DNA of 9,317 nucleotides from Geodermatophilaceae bacterium (lineage in GTDB: Bacteria > Actinomycetota > Actinomycetes > Mycobacteriales > Geodermatophilaceae). A program made the translations under genes and the position numbers. Of this stretch, positions 1 through 5,605 are shown piece after piece. The stretch is taken from contig JACCQS010000171.1 of assembly GCA_013814015.1 (NCBI GenBank), forward strand, positions 1 through 9,317. Reading direction: 5' to 3'. Under the pieces are notes generated by a model, which saw only the letters and a program-made list of their open reading frames with translations, searched no databases and was not told the origin of the DNA. Position 1 is the first letter of the stretch; each line of letters opens with the position of its first letter.

Positions 1-29
1 ACCACCGACGAAGTATGAGGTTGCACGCA

Positions 30-128
30 ATGGGTTCGGTCATCAAGAAGCGCCGCAAGCGCATGGCCAAGAAGAAGCATCGCAAGTTGCTCAAGAAGAC
101 GCGCGTACAGCGTCGGAACAAGAAGTAG
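30..128 (+). CDS. Small ribosomal protein bS22 (AURKAIP1/COX24-domain peptide)
   Basis: This 32-residue, extremely basic peptide starts MGSVIKKRRKRMAKKKHRK and ends in RRNKK. It is nearly identical to the actinobacterial AURKAIP1/COX24-domain peptide, whose mycobacterial member (Rv0500B type) is a small-subunit ribosomal protein called bS22. The expected role is therefore RNA binding in the 30S subunit. The ATG at 30 is preceded by GAGG at 17-20, 9 bases away, and MGSVIKKRRKR is the usual family N-terminus. An in-frame ATG at 15 would add only MRLHA and has no visible ribosome site of its own. The epimerase-like gene follows after 23 bases, as in mycobacteria. The gene is easily missed because of its size. 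Confidence 0.93.
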   Translation: MGSVIKKRRKRMAKKKHRKLLKKTRVQRRNKK

Positions 129-151
129 CCGCCAGGTCTGCGGGCTCCACC

Positions 152-1204
152 GTGCCACCGAAGGTCGTCCTCGTCACCGGCGTGAGTCGCTACCTCGGTG
201 GCCAGTTGGCAGCCGTCCTGGCTGCTGACCCCGCCATTGATCGGGTCATCGGGCTCGATTCGGTTCCGCCATCGCGCGAGATGCTTGCGGCACTGGGCCG
301 GACCGAGTTCGTTCGCGCCGACATCCGCAATCCGTTGATCGCCAAGGTGATCTCCTCCGCAGAGGTCGACACGGTGGTGCACATGAATATCGGTACGGCC
401 CCAGGTGGGGCCGGCGGGCGTGCGTCGATGAAGGAACTCAACGTTCTCGGCACCATGCAGCTCCTCGCCGCCTGCCAGAAGGCCGAGACGCTGCGCCGGT
501 TGGTGGTCAAGTCGACGACCACCGTGTACGGCTCGAGTTCTCGTGACCCGGCTCTGTTCACCGAGGACATGGACGCCAGGGCGGTTCCGTCGTCGGGCTA
601 TGCCAAAGATTCGGTGGAGATCGAGGGGTACGTCCGTGGGTTCGCGCGGCGTCGTCCGGATGTGTCCCTGGCGGTCCTGCGGTTCACGAATTTCATCGGC
701 CGGCACATCGACTCCATGCTCACGCGATACTTCTCGATGCCTTTAGTGCCAACTGTTCTGGGCTTCGATGCCCGGGTGCAGATGTTGCACGAGCAGGACG
801 CCTTGGAAGTGCTGCGCCTGGCAACGGTGGAGAACTACACCGGGACGGTCAATGTCGGGGGGGAGGGCGTTCTGCTTCTGTCCCAAGCTATTCGCCGGGC
901 CGGCCGGATTCCGGTTTCGGTTCCGGTGCCGCTCGTGGGACCGTTGGGCGGCCTCCTACGTCAAACCGGGGTCGCCGACTTCTCCCCGGAACAGCTGCGA
1001 TTCCTGAACTTCGGCAGGGTCGTGGACATCAGCAGGCTGATCGATGATTTCGGATATCGCCCGCGCTTGAACACCGCGGAAGCCTTCGCAGACTTCTGTG
1101 CCGGTCATCGGCCGGTGATCGACCCTGCCCGGATACGCGCGCTCGAGCGGAGGCTGCTTCGCGTGGCCACCCTCAACCGAATCCAGGAACCCGTCGATGC
1201 CTGA
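152..1204 (+). CDS. NAD-dependent epimerase/dehydratase family protein (extended SDR, Rv0501/GalE2-like)
   Basis: This 350-residue protein has the extended short-chain dehydrogenase/reductase fold. A Rossmann nucleotide loop lies near residues 8-17 (VTGVSRYLGG), an acidic residue D36 ends the second strand, D57 sits in the adenine-pocket motif, and STTTVYG occupies 121-127. The usual catalytic YxxxK is not intact: the site reads Y150-A-K152-D-S154, with lysine at +2 rather than +4. The same YAKD form is, as far as I recall, common in actinobacterial relatives annotated GalE2. A sugar-nucleotide substrate is plausible but unproven, and the galactose assignment should not be taken literally. 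The start is GTG 23 bases after the bS22 stop, with only a weak upstream GCGGGC. The 3' end overlaps the acyltransferase gene by 8 bp, implying translational coupling. Codon 198 is a rare TTA. Confidence 0.85.
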   Translation: MPPKVVLVTGVSRYLGGQLAAVLAADPAIDRVIGLDSVPPSREMLAALGRTEFVRADIRNPLIAKVISSAEVDTVVHMNIGTAPGGAGGRASMKELNVLGTMQLLAACQKAETLRRLVVKSTTTVYGSSSRDPALFTEDMDARAVPSSGYAKDSVEIEGYVRGFARRRPDVSLAVLRFTNFIGRHIDSMLTRYFSMPLVPTVLGFDARVQMLHEQDALEVLRLATVENYTGTVNVGGEGVLLLSQAIRRAGRIPVSVPVPLVGPLGGLLRQTGVADFSPEQLRFLNFGRVVDISRLIDDFGYRPRLNTAEAFADFCAGHRPVIDPARIRALERRLLRVATLNRIQEPVDA

Positions 1205-2234
1205 GGCTCGGGTGATCCCGATGCCCGGAGTAGGCGACGAACCGCCCCGAAGTCGGCGTGCCGGATCCCGTGTGCCGGCGAAGGCCACGGAGCCAGCCGT
1301 GCCAACCGTGCCGCCAACGCCAACGCCAACCTTGCCGCCAACGCGAACCTTGCCGCCGTTGCCCGCTGATTCCGGCGAGGCAGCGCCGGGCGGTGCCGGC
1401 TGGGAGGAGAGGGTGGCCCAAGGCCTGGCCTTCCTGCGGCGTCGGCTGACCGGGGACTTCGAGGTCGACGAGTTCGGCTACGACGAGGACTTCACCGATC
1501 AGGTCTACCTTCCAGCCCTTCGTCCGCTCTACAAGTCCTGGTTTCGGATCGAGACGTTCGGGATGCACAACATCCCGGATTCCGGTGGTGCTCTTGTGGT
1601 TGCCAACCATTCCGGAACCGTGCCGATGGACGGCCTGATGACTTCCTTGGCGGTGCATGACGACCACCCCGCGCATCGGCGGCTGCGGCTACTGGGTGCC
1701 GACCTGGTCTTCAAGCTGCCGTTGGTCGGGTCGGTCGCCCGCAAGACCGGAAATACACTGGCTTGCAACGCTGATGCTGAAAGACTGCTGCATTCGGGAG
1801 AACTCGTGGGGGTATATCCCGAGGGCTTCAAGGGGGTCGGCAAGCCGTTCGCGGACCGATACAAACTGCAACGCTTCGGCCGGGGAGGCTTCGTGAGCGC
1901 GGCCATCCGGACCGGTGTCCCGATCATCCCTTGCTCGATCGTCGGTGCCGAGGAGATCTATCCGATGATCGGCAATCTCAAGTCGCTCGCCCGCATCCTG
2001 GGGATCCCCTATCTCCCCATCACGCCCACCTTTCCGCTGCTCGGTCCGCTGGGCCTGATTCCGTTGCCCTCCAAGTGGCTGATCGAGTTCGGTGAGCCGA
2101 TCCCGACCGCTCATCTGGGAACTTCTGCGGCCGAGGATCCGATGCTGGTGTTCAACCTCACCGATCAGGTGCGCGAAACCATCCAACAGTCCCTCTACAG
2201 CCTGCTGATGCAGCGCGGCTCAGTCTTCTCCTAG
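1197..2234 (+). CDS. PlsC-family acyltransferase (Rv0502-like)
   Basis: This 345-residue protein belongs to the PlsC/LPLAT glycerolipid acyltransferase superfamily, which transfers acyl groups to lysophospholipid, glycerol-phosphate or related acceptors at the membrane. The acceptor here is unknown. The N-terminal ~65 residues are a Pro/Thr/Ala-rich, probably disordered extension. The catalytic block follows: NHSGTVPMDG with H138 and D145, then a substrate-binding block YPEGFKG at 207-213, then GVPIIPCSIVGAEE at 240-253. H and D are separated by six residues instead of the classical HX4D. I read this as the variant of the Rv0502/MGAT-like branch rather than damage. The ATG at 1197 lies inside the previous gene (ATGCCTGA overlap) and has AGGA at 1185-1188, 8 bases away. 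The gene converges on the HAD hydrolase gene with 12 bp between stops and no visible terminator. Confidence 0.85.
   Translation: MPEARVIPMPGVGDEPPRSRRAGSRVPAKATEPAVPTVPPTPTPTLPPTRTLPPLPADSGEAAPGGAGWEERVAQGLAFLRRRLTGDFEVDEFGYDEDFTDQVYLPALRPLYKSWFRIETFGMHNIPDSGGALVVANHSGTVPMDGLMTSLAVHDDHPAHRRLRLLGADLVFKLPLVGSVARKTGNTLACNADAERLLHSGELVGVYPEGFKGVGKPFADRYKLQRFGRGGFVSAAIRTGVPIIPCSIVGAEEIYPMIGNLKSLARILGIPYLPITPTFPLLGPLGLIPLPSKWLIEFGEPIPTAHLGTSAAEDPMLVFNLTDQVRETIQQSLYSLLMQRGSVFS
1311..1357 (+). repeat. Pro/Thr-coding short direct repeats in the acyltransferase N-terminus
   Basis: CCAACG-type hexamers are followed by a perfect 12-bp direct repeat AACCTTGCCGCC at 1328-1339 and 1346-1357, 18 bp apart. 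The repeats encode the TPTPTLPPTRTLPPLP stretch. Slippage would occur in multiples of three or six bases and so change linker length without breaking the frame. Confidence 0.7.
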
Positions 2235-2246
2235 ATCAGCGCCGTC

Positions 2247-3131
2247 CTAGCGGTAACGGCGGCGTACGGCAAGGGCTCCGGCGACGGCACCGGCCACTGC
2301 GCCTGCCGCCAGCGCGGTCGGCAGCCCGATCCTGGCCGCCTTGCGTCCGGTTCGGAAATCTCGAATCTCCCAACCGCGAGCCCGGGCGATCGCCCTGAGC
2401 TCACTGTCCGGGTTCACGGCCACCGGTCGCCCGACCATCGAGAGCATGGGTACGTCGTTGGCCGAGTCGCTGTACGCAGCACACCGCGCCAGATCCAGGC
2501 CCTCGCGCTGTGCCAGGGCGCGGATCGCGACCGCCTTGGCCTCACCGTGCATGGGCTCACCGACGAGCCGTCCGGTGTAGATGCCGTCCTCGATCTCCGA
2601 CACGGTGCCCAGCGCTCCGGTGAGCGCCAACCGCTTCGAGATGAGCGAGGCAAGCTCGATGGGTGTGGCCGTGATCAACCAAACCCGTTGTCCAGCATCG
2701 AGATGCTGCTGTGCCAGCGCTCGGGTGCCGGTCCAGATCCGGTCGGCCATCGACTCGTCGTAGATCTCCTCGCCGGCCGTGACGATCTCCTCGACCGTAC
2801 GACCGGCCACGAAAGCGAGTGCGTTGTCACGAACCCGGCCCAGGTCCTCGGGATTCTCGGTACCGGCGATCCGGAACTTCGCCTGTTGCCAGACGAAAGA
2901 GGCGACGTCCCGACTGGTGAAGTACTTCCGCGCGGCCAAGCCCTTGGCGAAGTGATAGATCGATGCGCCCATCATCATCGTGTTGTCCACGTCGAAGAAC
3001 GCCGCGCCGGTGGGATCAGGGGGGACGTCGAGTGCTGCCTCGACCTCGGCGGCGGCGGCAGCTGCGAAGCCGGCTAGTTCGGCGCGTTCGGTATCGAGAT
3101 CTCGGCGGCGGACCCGCGGAAGTCGGGGCAT
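2247..3131 (-). CDS. HAD-IB family phosphatase (SerB1-like), C-terminal membrane segment
   Basis: This 294-residue haloacid-dehalogenase subfamily IB hydrolase shows all four motifs. Motif I is D47-V-D49-N-T51, with D47 the expected nucleophile and D49 the acid/base. Motif II is ITATP with T154. Motif III is K199 in HGEAKA. Motif IV is D222-S-A-N-D226, which binds Mg2+. It corresponds in order and type to mycobacterial Rv0505c (annotated SerB1). DVDNT differs from the DxDST usual in true phosphoserine phosphatases, so the substrate is open. The C-terminus (about 267-289) is a short Ala/Gly/Val hydrophobic helix ending in RRRYR, a likely single membrane anchor or amphitropic tail. The ATG at 3131 has no good ribosome site but sits 7 bases after a TAGGCT hexamer, which suggests a leaderless transcript. 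The gene lies 39 bp downstream of the anti-sigma gene on the same strand and may also be read through from it. Confidence 0.87.
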   Translation of the reverse strand: MPRLPRVRRRDLDTERAELAGFAAAAAAEVEAALDVPPDPTGAAFFDVDNTMMMGASIYHFAKGLAARKYFTSRDVASFVWQQAKFRIAGTENPEDLGRVRDNALAFVAGRTVEEIVTAGEEIYDESMADRIWTGTRALAQQHLDAGQRVWLITATPIELASLISKRLALTGALGTVSEIEDGIYTGRLVGEPMHGEAKAVAIRALAQREGLDLARCAAYSDSANDVPMLSMVGRPVAVNPDSELRAIARARGWEIRDFRTGRKAARIGLPTALAAGAVAGAVAGALAVRRRYR

Positions 3132-3138
3132 CCGGTCC

Positions 3139-3144
3139 AGCCTA
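3139..3144 (-). promoter_or_regulatory. Candidate -10 element for a leaderless HAD-phosphatase transcript
   Basis: Read on the minus strand, TAGGCT fits the actinobacterial TANNNT -10 form and lies exactly 7 bases before the ATG. Transcription would start at or beside the start codon. The -35 is poor (TTACGA at a 19-base spacing). No convincing Shine-Dalgarno is present, which agrees with leaderless initiation. Experimental start mapping is lacking. Confidence 0.4.
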
Positions 3145-3170
3145 ACGAGAAGTCAGGGCGACTTCGTAAC

Positions 3171-4514
3171 TCAGCCGCCCAGCCCGATGCAGATACCGCC
3201 GATGATGATGCCTGGTATCTCGATGCCCAGGAAGCCGATGAGAACGCACGGTTGGCCTTCATCGGGGCCCGGAGCCGGCGGAGGCGGTGGCTGCTGCGGG
3301 GGCTCGCCCGGGGACGTGGATTGGACCGGAATCGGGACCGGAATGGGGATCGGAATGGGGATCGGAATGGGAATGGGTCGCGGATTCGGATTCGGCTGCG
3401 ATGCGGTGGGTTCGCTGGGTACCGGAGGCGGTGCTGCTGGCGTGCTCGTGGCCGGCGGATCCGCTGGGGGCCTGGGAGCAGCAGACGAGCTGGTGCTGGT
3501 GCTGGTGCTGGTCTGACCGGAGCTGCTCTCAGGCACGTTGGTGCCACTCGAGCCGCTGGTCGGAGCAGCAGCCGACGGAGAGGCGGAATTGTCGGGATCC
3601 GGGCATCTCGGGGTGGGCAGGGGTCCGAGATCGTCGGACGACGGTTCCGCGGTGGTGTCACAGCCGATGCCAGCAGCGAGGAGTTCCAAGCGCTGGACGA
3701 CCCGCTGAAGCAGATCTTTCGATTCCGCAGCCCGGGTCCGAGCCTTCTGGGGCATCTGCTGGGTCAGCCCGTCGAGCGCGGTGAACTGGTCGATGCCCCA
3801 GTTGCCGATGAACTGCAGGGTCGGCAGGCTGCCTTCGTCGATGGCTGCGGTGGTCAGGACATTCGTGCCGGCAGCGGTCTGCCGATCCATGGTGTCCATG
3901 GTGCCCATCAGCAGTTCCGCAACGGCCCCGTTGTCGGCGGCCAGGACACCGGATCCACTGACACTCGGAGTGACGGGCTCTTCGAGCAGCGCAACGAGTT
4001 CCTCCAAGCGGGTGCTGGCCAGGCCCAGTAGCACCTGTCCTTCTGCTCGTTCGCTACCGGCCAGGACCAGGCGGACGTGCTCGGTTCCCCGTTTGAGCGC
4101 GTAGAGGGTGTCGCCGGGGATGGCGCTCTGAGTGAGGAAGGCAAGTATCCCCAGGGTGGCGACGACAACGCTGAGTCCCGCCGTGCCGGCGATCAGTCGC
4201 CGGCCGGAGGTGCCCTGTCGTAGCCACGCCAACAGCCCGGCCCCGCGGCCGAGTCGACTTTCTGGTTGCGAGTGCTGGGCACGATGGCGCCCGGCTTCGG
4301 CCGCCTCGTCCGTGTCGTGGGCGCGCACGGCGGCCATGGCGACCAGGCGTTGCCGTTGACGGTCTCTGGTCGGCTCGCTCGGGCTGACGTCGAAGTCCAT
4401 CTCACGAAGGGTCGAGACCAGCGCCAGAAGCGGGCCGGCCTCGCCAGCCGCACCGGATGAGCGTGGGTGAGGGTCAACCAGCTCAGCGAAACGTTCCACG
4501 TCCGACATCGACAT
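3171..4514 (-). CDS. rsbN: RsbN-like membrane anti-sigma factor (DUF5667 type) with long Pro-rich, hydrophobic tail
   Basis: This 447-residue protein is encoded directly downstream of the BldN-like sigma gene, the place where Streptomyces carries rsbN, the sigma-BldN-specific anti-sigma factor. Residues 1-105 are predicted cytoplasmic and would bind the sigma factor (RFAELVDP... LLALVSTLREM... RDRQRQRLVAMAAVRA). Residues 106-128 form one transmembrane helix (LIAGTAGLSVVVATLGILAF). Residues ~133-285 resemble the DUF5667 extracytoplasmic helical domain (PGDTLYALKRGTEHVRL, LGLASTRLEEL). Residues 286-420 are low complexity: Ser/Thr/Pro, a TSTSTSTSS run, then (IP)n and PPPPP. The final 27 residues are a Gly/Ile-rich hydrophobic tail with C423 and C442. 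The ATG at 4514 follows GGAAGGGTGGG; the ATG at 4508 is an alternative. No zinc-binding HxxxCxxC motif is seen, in keeping with the RsbN class. The signal sensed and the job of the tail are unknown. Confidence 0.8.
   Translation of the reverse strand: MSMSDVERFAELVDPHPRSSGAAGEAGPLLALVSTLREMDFDVSPSEPTRDRQRQRLVAMAAVRAHDTDEAAEAGRHRAQHSQPESRLGRGAGLLAWLRQGTSGRRLIAGTAGLSVVVATLGILAFLTQSAIPGDTLYALKRGTEHVRLVLAGSERAEGQVLLGLASTRLEELVALLEEPVTPSVSGSGVLAADNGAVAELLMGTMDTMDRQTAAGTNVLTTAAIDEGSLPTLQFIGNWGIDQFTALDGLTQQMPQKARTRAAESKDLLQRVVQRLELLAAGIGCDTTAEPSSDDLGPLPTPRCPDPDNSASPSAAAPTSGSSGTNVPESSSGQTSTSTSTSSSAAPRPPADPPATSTPAAPPPVPSEPTASQPNPNPRPIPIPIPIPIPIPVPIPVQSTSPGEPPQQPPPPPAPGPDEGQPCVLIGFLGIEIPGIIIGGICIGLGG
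3325..3395 (-). repeat. Degenerate hexamer tandem repeat coding the (IP)n/(NP)n tract
   Basis: On the plus strand this is a run of GGAATG, GGGATC and GGAATC-type hexamers, including a 12-bp unit GGAATGGGGATC in tandem. On the coding strand it gives PNPNPRP followed by about eight I/V-P dipeptides (anti-sigma residues ~374-397). Because units are 6 bp, slippage alters tract length without shifting the frame. Confidence 0.8.
3489..3512 (-). repeat. Four tandem GCTGGT hexamers coding a Ser/Thr run
   Basis: GCTGGT occurs four times in perfect tandem on the plus strand. On the coding strand it yields the alternating Thr-Ser run near anti-sigma residues 335-342, in the linker outside the membrane. 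Confidence 0.85.
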
Positions 4515-4560
4515 TCAACCCACCCTTCCCCGTGTATCCATGCCGCCGTGTCCGCGGCGA

Positions 4561-4579
4561 GGCCGATTCTCGATCGGCC
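4561..4579 (-). other. Perfect hairpin in the anti-sigma leader
   Basis: GGCCGAT and ATCGGCC form a perfect 7-bp stem around a 5-base loop. It lies in the bldN-rsbN gap, 46 bases before the rsbN-like ATG and downstream of the predicted promoter. A second, weaker stem (GCCGC/GCGGC) lies at 4542-4558. No U-tract follows, so this is not a standard intrinsic terminator. It may tune readthrough, mRNA stability or processing. Confidence 0.45.
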
Positions 4580-4615
4580 ATGACATCGCGGCGCACTCTG
4601 CGACGTTCTGGCTGT

Positions 4616-4644
4616 ACAACGACGTCGGAGGCTTTCTCGTTACG
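4616..4644 (-). promoter_or_regulatory. Candidate sigma-BldN-type promoter for the anti-sigma gene
   Basis: Read on the minus strand, CGTAAC (4644-4639) and CGTTGT (4621-4616) are separated by 17 bases. The Streptomyces sigma-BldN promoter at bldM is, from memory, CGTAAC and CGTTGA at a similar spacing, so the match is 11 of 12 core bases. In S. venezuelae rsbN itself is a direct sigma-BldN target. The predicted start near 4609 gives a ~95-base leader before the rsbN-like ATG. The inference is an autoregulatory loop in which active sigma factor makes its own inhibitor. Confidence 0.6.
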
Positions 4645-4687
4645 GGTACGGGTAAGAAACTCAGCGCTCCGGCGCGCGCGGCAATCC

Positions 4688-5392
4688 TCATCGCAGGCCC
4701 TCGGGGAGCAGCTTCGCGAGTCGCCGGACGGCACGATGCTGCAGCGCCTTGATCGCACCATCGTTGCGATCCATCGCAAGTGCCGTCTCGCTGACCGACA
4801 GACCCTGCAGAAATCGCAATACGATGCACTCCTGCTGTTCGGAATTGAGCTGCTTGACGCAGCTGAGCAATTCGGCATGGGTCAGTCCCGAAAGCACCTC
4901 ATCCTCAGGTCCGTCCGTGGCTCGGTCCGCGTCACGCATGTCGGCCGAGGTGACCTCGAGCTTGTACCGGCTGGACTTGAGATGATCACGAATGATGTTG
5001 CGCGCGATAGTGATCAGCCACGCGCCAATGTCGCGGCCCTGAAAGCTCACGCTGTCGATCCGGCGCAGCGCGCGGACGAATGTCTCGCTCGCGAAATCCT
5101 CGGCGAGGTGCTTGTCGTGTATCCGGAAATAGACGTATCGGAACACCACGTCGACATAGGCGTCATAGATGAGCCCGAAGGCCTCGGCGTCGCCGTCCTG
5201 GACCCGTTGCACCAGTGACCAGACAGCGCCGGGCTCGGCTGCTACGTCCGTTGACTCGAGCATCGCGTCCGCGTCCGCCGAAGCGGGCACCATCGCGGTC
5301 GGGTACCTGTCCTCGGCTACGGCGTCAGCGTTGCGAGCAACTGCCCGAGAGGGGGACGAGGAGCGGGCGTGCACCGACTTCGGCGCGGTCAA
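4688..5392 (-). CDS. bldN: BldN-like ECF sigma factor with N-terminal extension
   Basis: This is a sigma-70 family, ECF-class factor of 234 residues from the chosen start. Region 2 spans about residues 57-126 (DAEAFGLIYDAY, YVYFRIHDKHLAEDFASETF, GRDIGAWLITIARNIIRDH) and region 4 about 170-229 (LNSEQQECIVLRFLQGLSV, NDGAIKALQHRAVRRLAKLLP). These blocks closely match Streptomyces BldN, which drives aerial-hypha genes such as bldM, chaplins and rodlins. The ~57-residue N-terminal extension includes YPTAMVPA, which resembles the VPTAYAVPA of the BldN pro-sequence that is cleaved in Streptomyces. The start is chosen as TTG at 5392 because GGAGGT stands 6 bases upstream. A longer in-frame TTG at 5443 lacks such a site, and a GTG at 5374 is a weaker alternative. 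The rsbN-like gene follows after 173 bp. Whether this organism forms hyphae or spores cannot be told from the window. Confidence 0.88.
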   Translation of the reverse strand: MTAPKSVHARSSSPSRAVARNADAVAEDRYPTAMVPASADADAMLESTDVAAEPGAVWSLVQRVQDGDAEAFGLIYDAYVDVVFRYVYFRIHDKHLAEDFASETFVRALRRIDSVSFQGRDIGAWLITIARNIIRDHLKSSRYKLEVTSADMRDADRATDGPEDEVLSGLTHAELLSCVKQLNSEQQECIVLRFLQGLSVSETALAMDRNDGAIKALQHRAVRRLAKLLPEGLR

Positions 5393-5398
5393 CCAAGC

Positions 5399-5404
5399 AC
5401 CTCC
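5399..5404 (-). promoter_or_regulatory. Strong ribosome binding site deciding the sigma-factor start
   Basis: GGAGGT on the minus strand lies 6 bases before TTG at 5392. It is the best Shine-Dalgarno match I found in the window. It argues for the TTG start over the longer reading frame beginning at 5443. Confidence 0.75.
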
Positions 5405-5605
5405 GACAGCTGGGCAGGGCCATGTGGTGCTCTCTCGAGTCAATGGCCGACATCCGAACGCAGTTCACACGGGTCGCCCCGATCACATCTGGCCTTGCCC
5501 CGCGCCCGCAAACCTACTCAACGATCACCCTCAGCCATAGCCGTTGACCGATTTGAGACCTTCCGGGTGAATGAGCCGCCGGCCGGTCAGGCTTAGGGTG
5601 GCCCG
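5405..5605. other. Divergent intergenic region between sigma factor and acyl-CoA ligase genes
   Basis: About 200 bases separate the two divergent genes. On the plus strand, TAGGGT at 5594-5599 is a candidate -10 for the ligase. On the minus strand, TAGGTT at 5516-5511 could be a -10 for the sigma gene, with no good -35. TTGACC at 5544-5549 looks like a plus-strand -35 but has no convincing -10 at the proper distance. No gene or RNA is recognisable. Confidence 0.4.
5594..5599 (+). promoter_or_regulatory. Candidate -10 element for a leaderless ligase transcript
   Basis: TAGGGT (TANNNT form) ends 6 bases before the GTG at 5606. This mirrors the arrangement in front of the HAD phosphatase gene. 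The -35 is not recognisable. The same bases (AGGGTGG) could instead act as a weak ribosome site, so the two readings compete. Confidence 0.35.

Noticed and set aside
3165..3170. CGTAAC on the plus strand at the end of the anti-sigma gene
   Set aside because: No CGTTG-like -10 lies 16-17 bases downstream and no plus-strand gene follows.
3252..4031. Long plus-strand open frames opposite the anti-sigma gene (to 259 codons)
   Set aside because: They are antisense shadows of a GC-rich gene: Arg/Gly-rich translations, no ribosome site and no recognisable domain. The minus-strand frame has a clear membrane protein layout.
4457..5218. 253-codon plus-strand open frame opposite the sigma-factor gene
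   Set aside because: The minus strand encodes a textbook ECF sigma factor here. The antisense frame has no family features.
5393..5443. Longer sigma-factor start (TTG 5443)
   Set aside because: It lacks a ribosome site, whereas GGAGGT stands 6 bases before the TTG at 5392. The extra 17 residues (Trp/Cys/Pro-rich) do not look like the family.
5456..5469. Possible second Rex site upstream of the sigma factor (TGTGAAC then GTTC on the minus strand)
   Set aside because: Only the left half matches. The right half lacks CACAA and the spacing is off by one.
5518..5547. TCAACG/CGTTGA inverted pair in the divergent region, considered as a BldN -10 for the sigma gene's own promoter
   Set aside because: The minus-strand CGTTGA has no CGTAAC-like -35 at 16-18 bases, and a 6-bp inverted pair at 18 bases can arise by chance.
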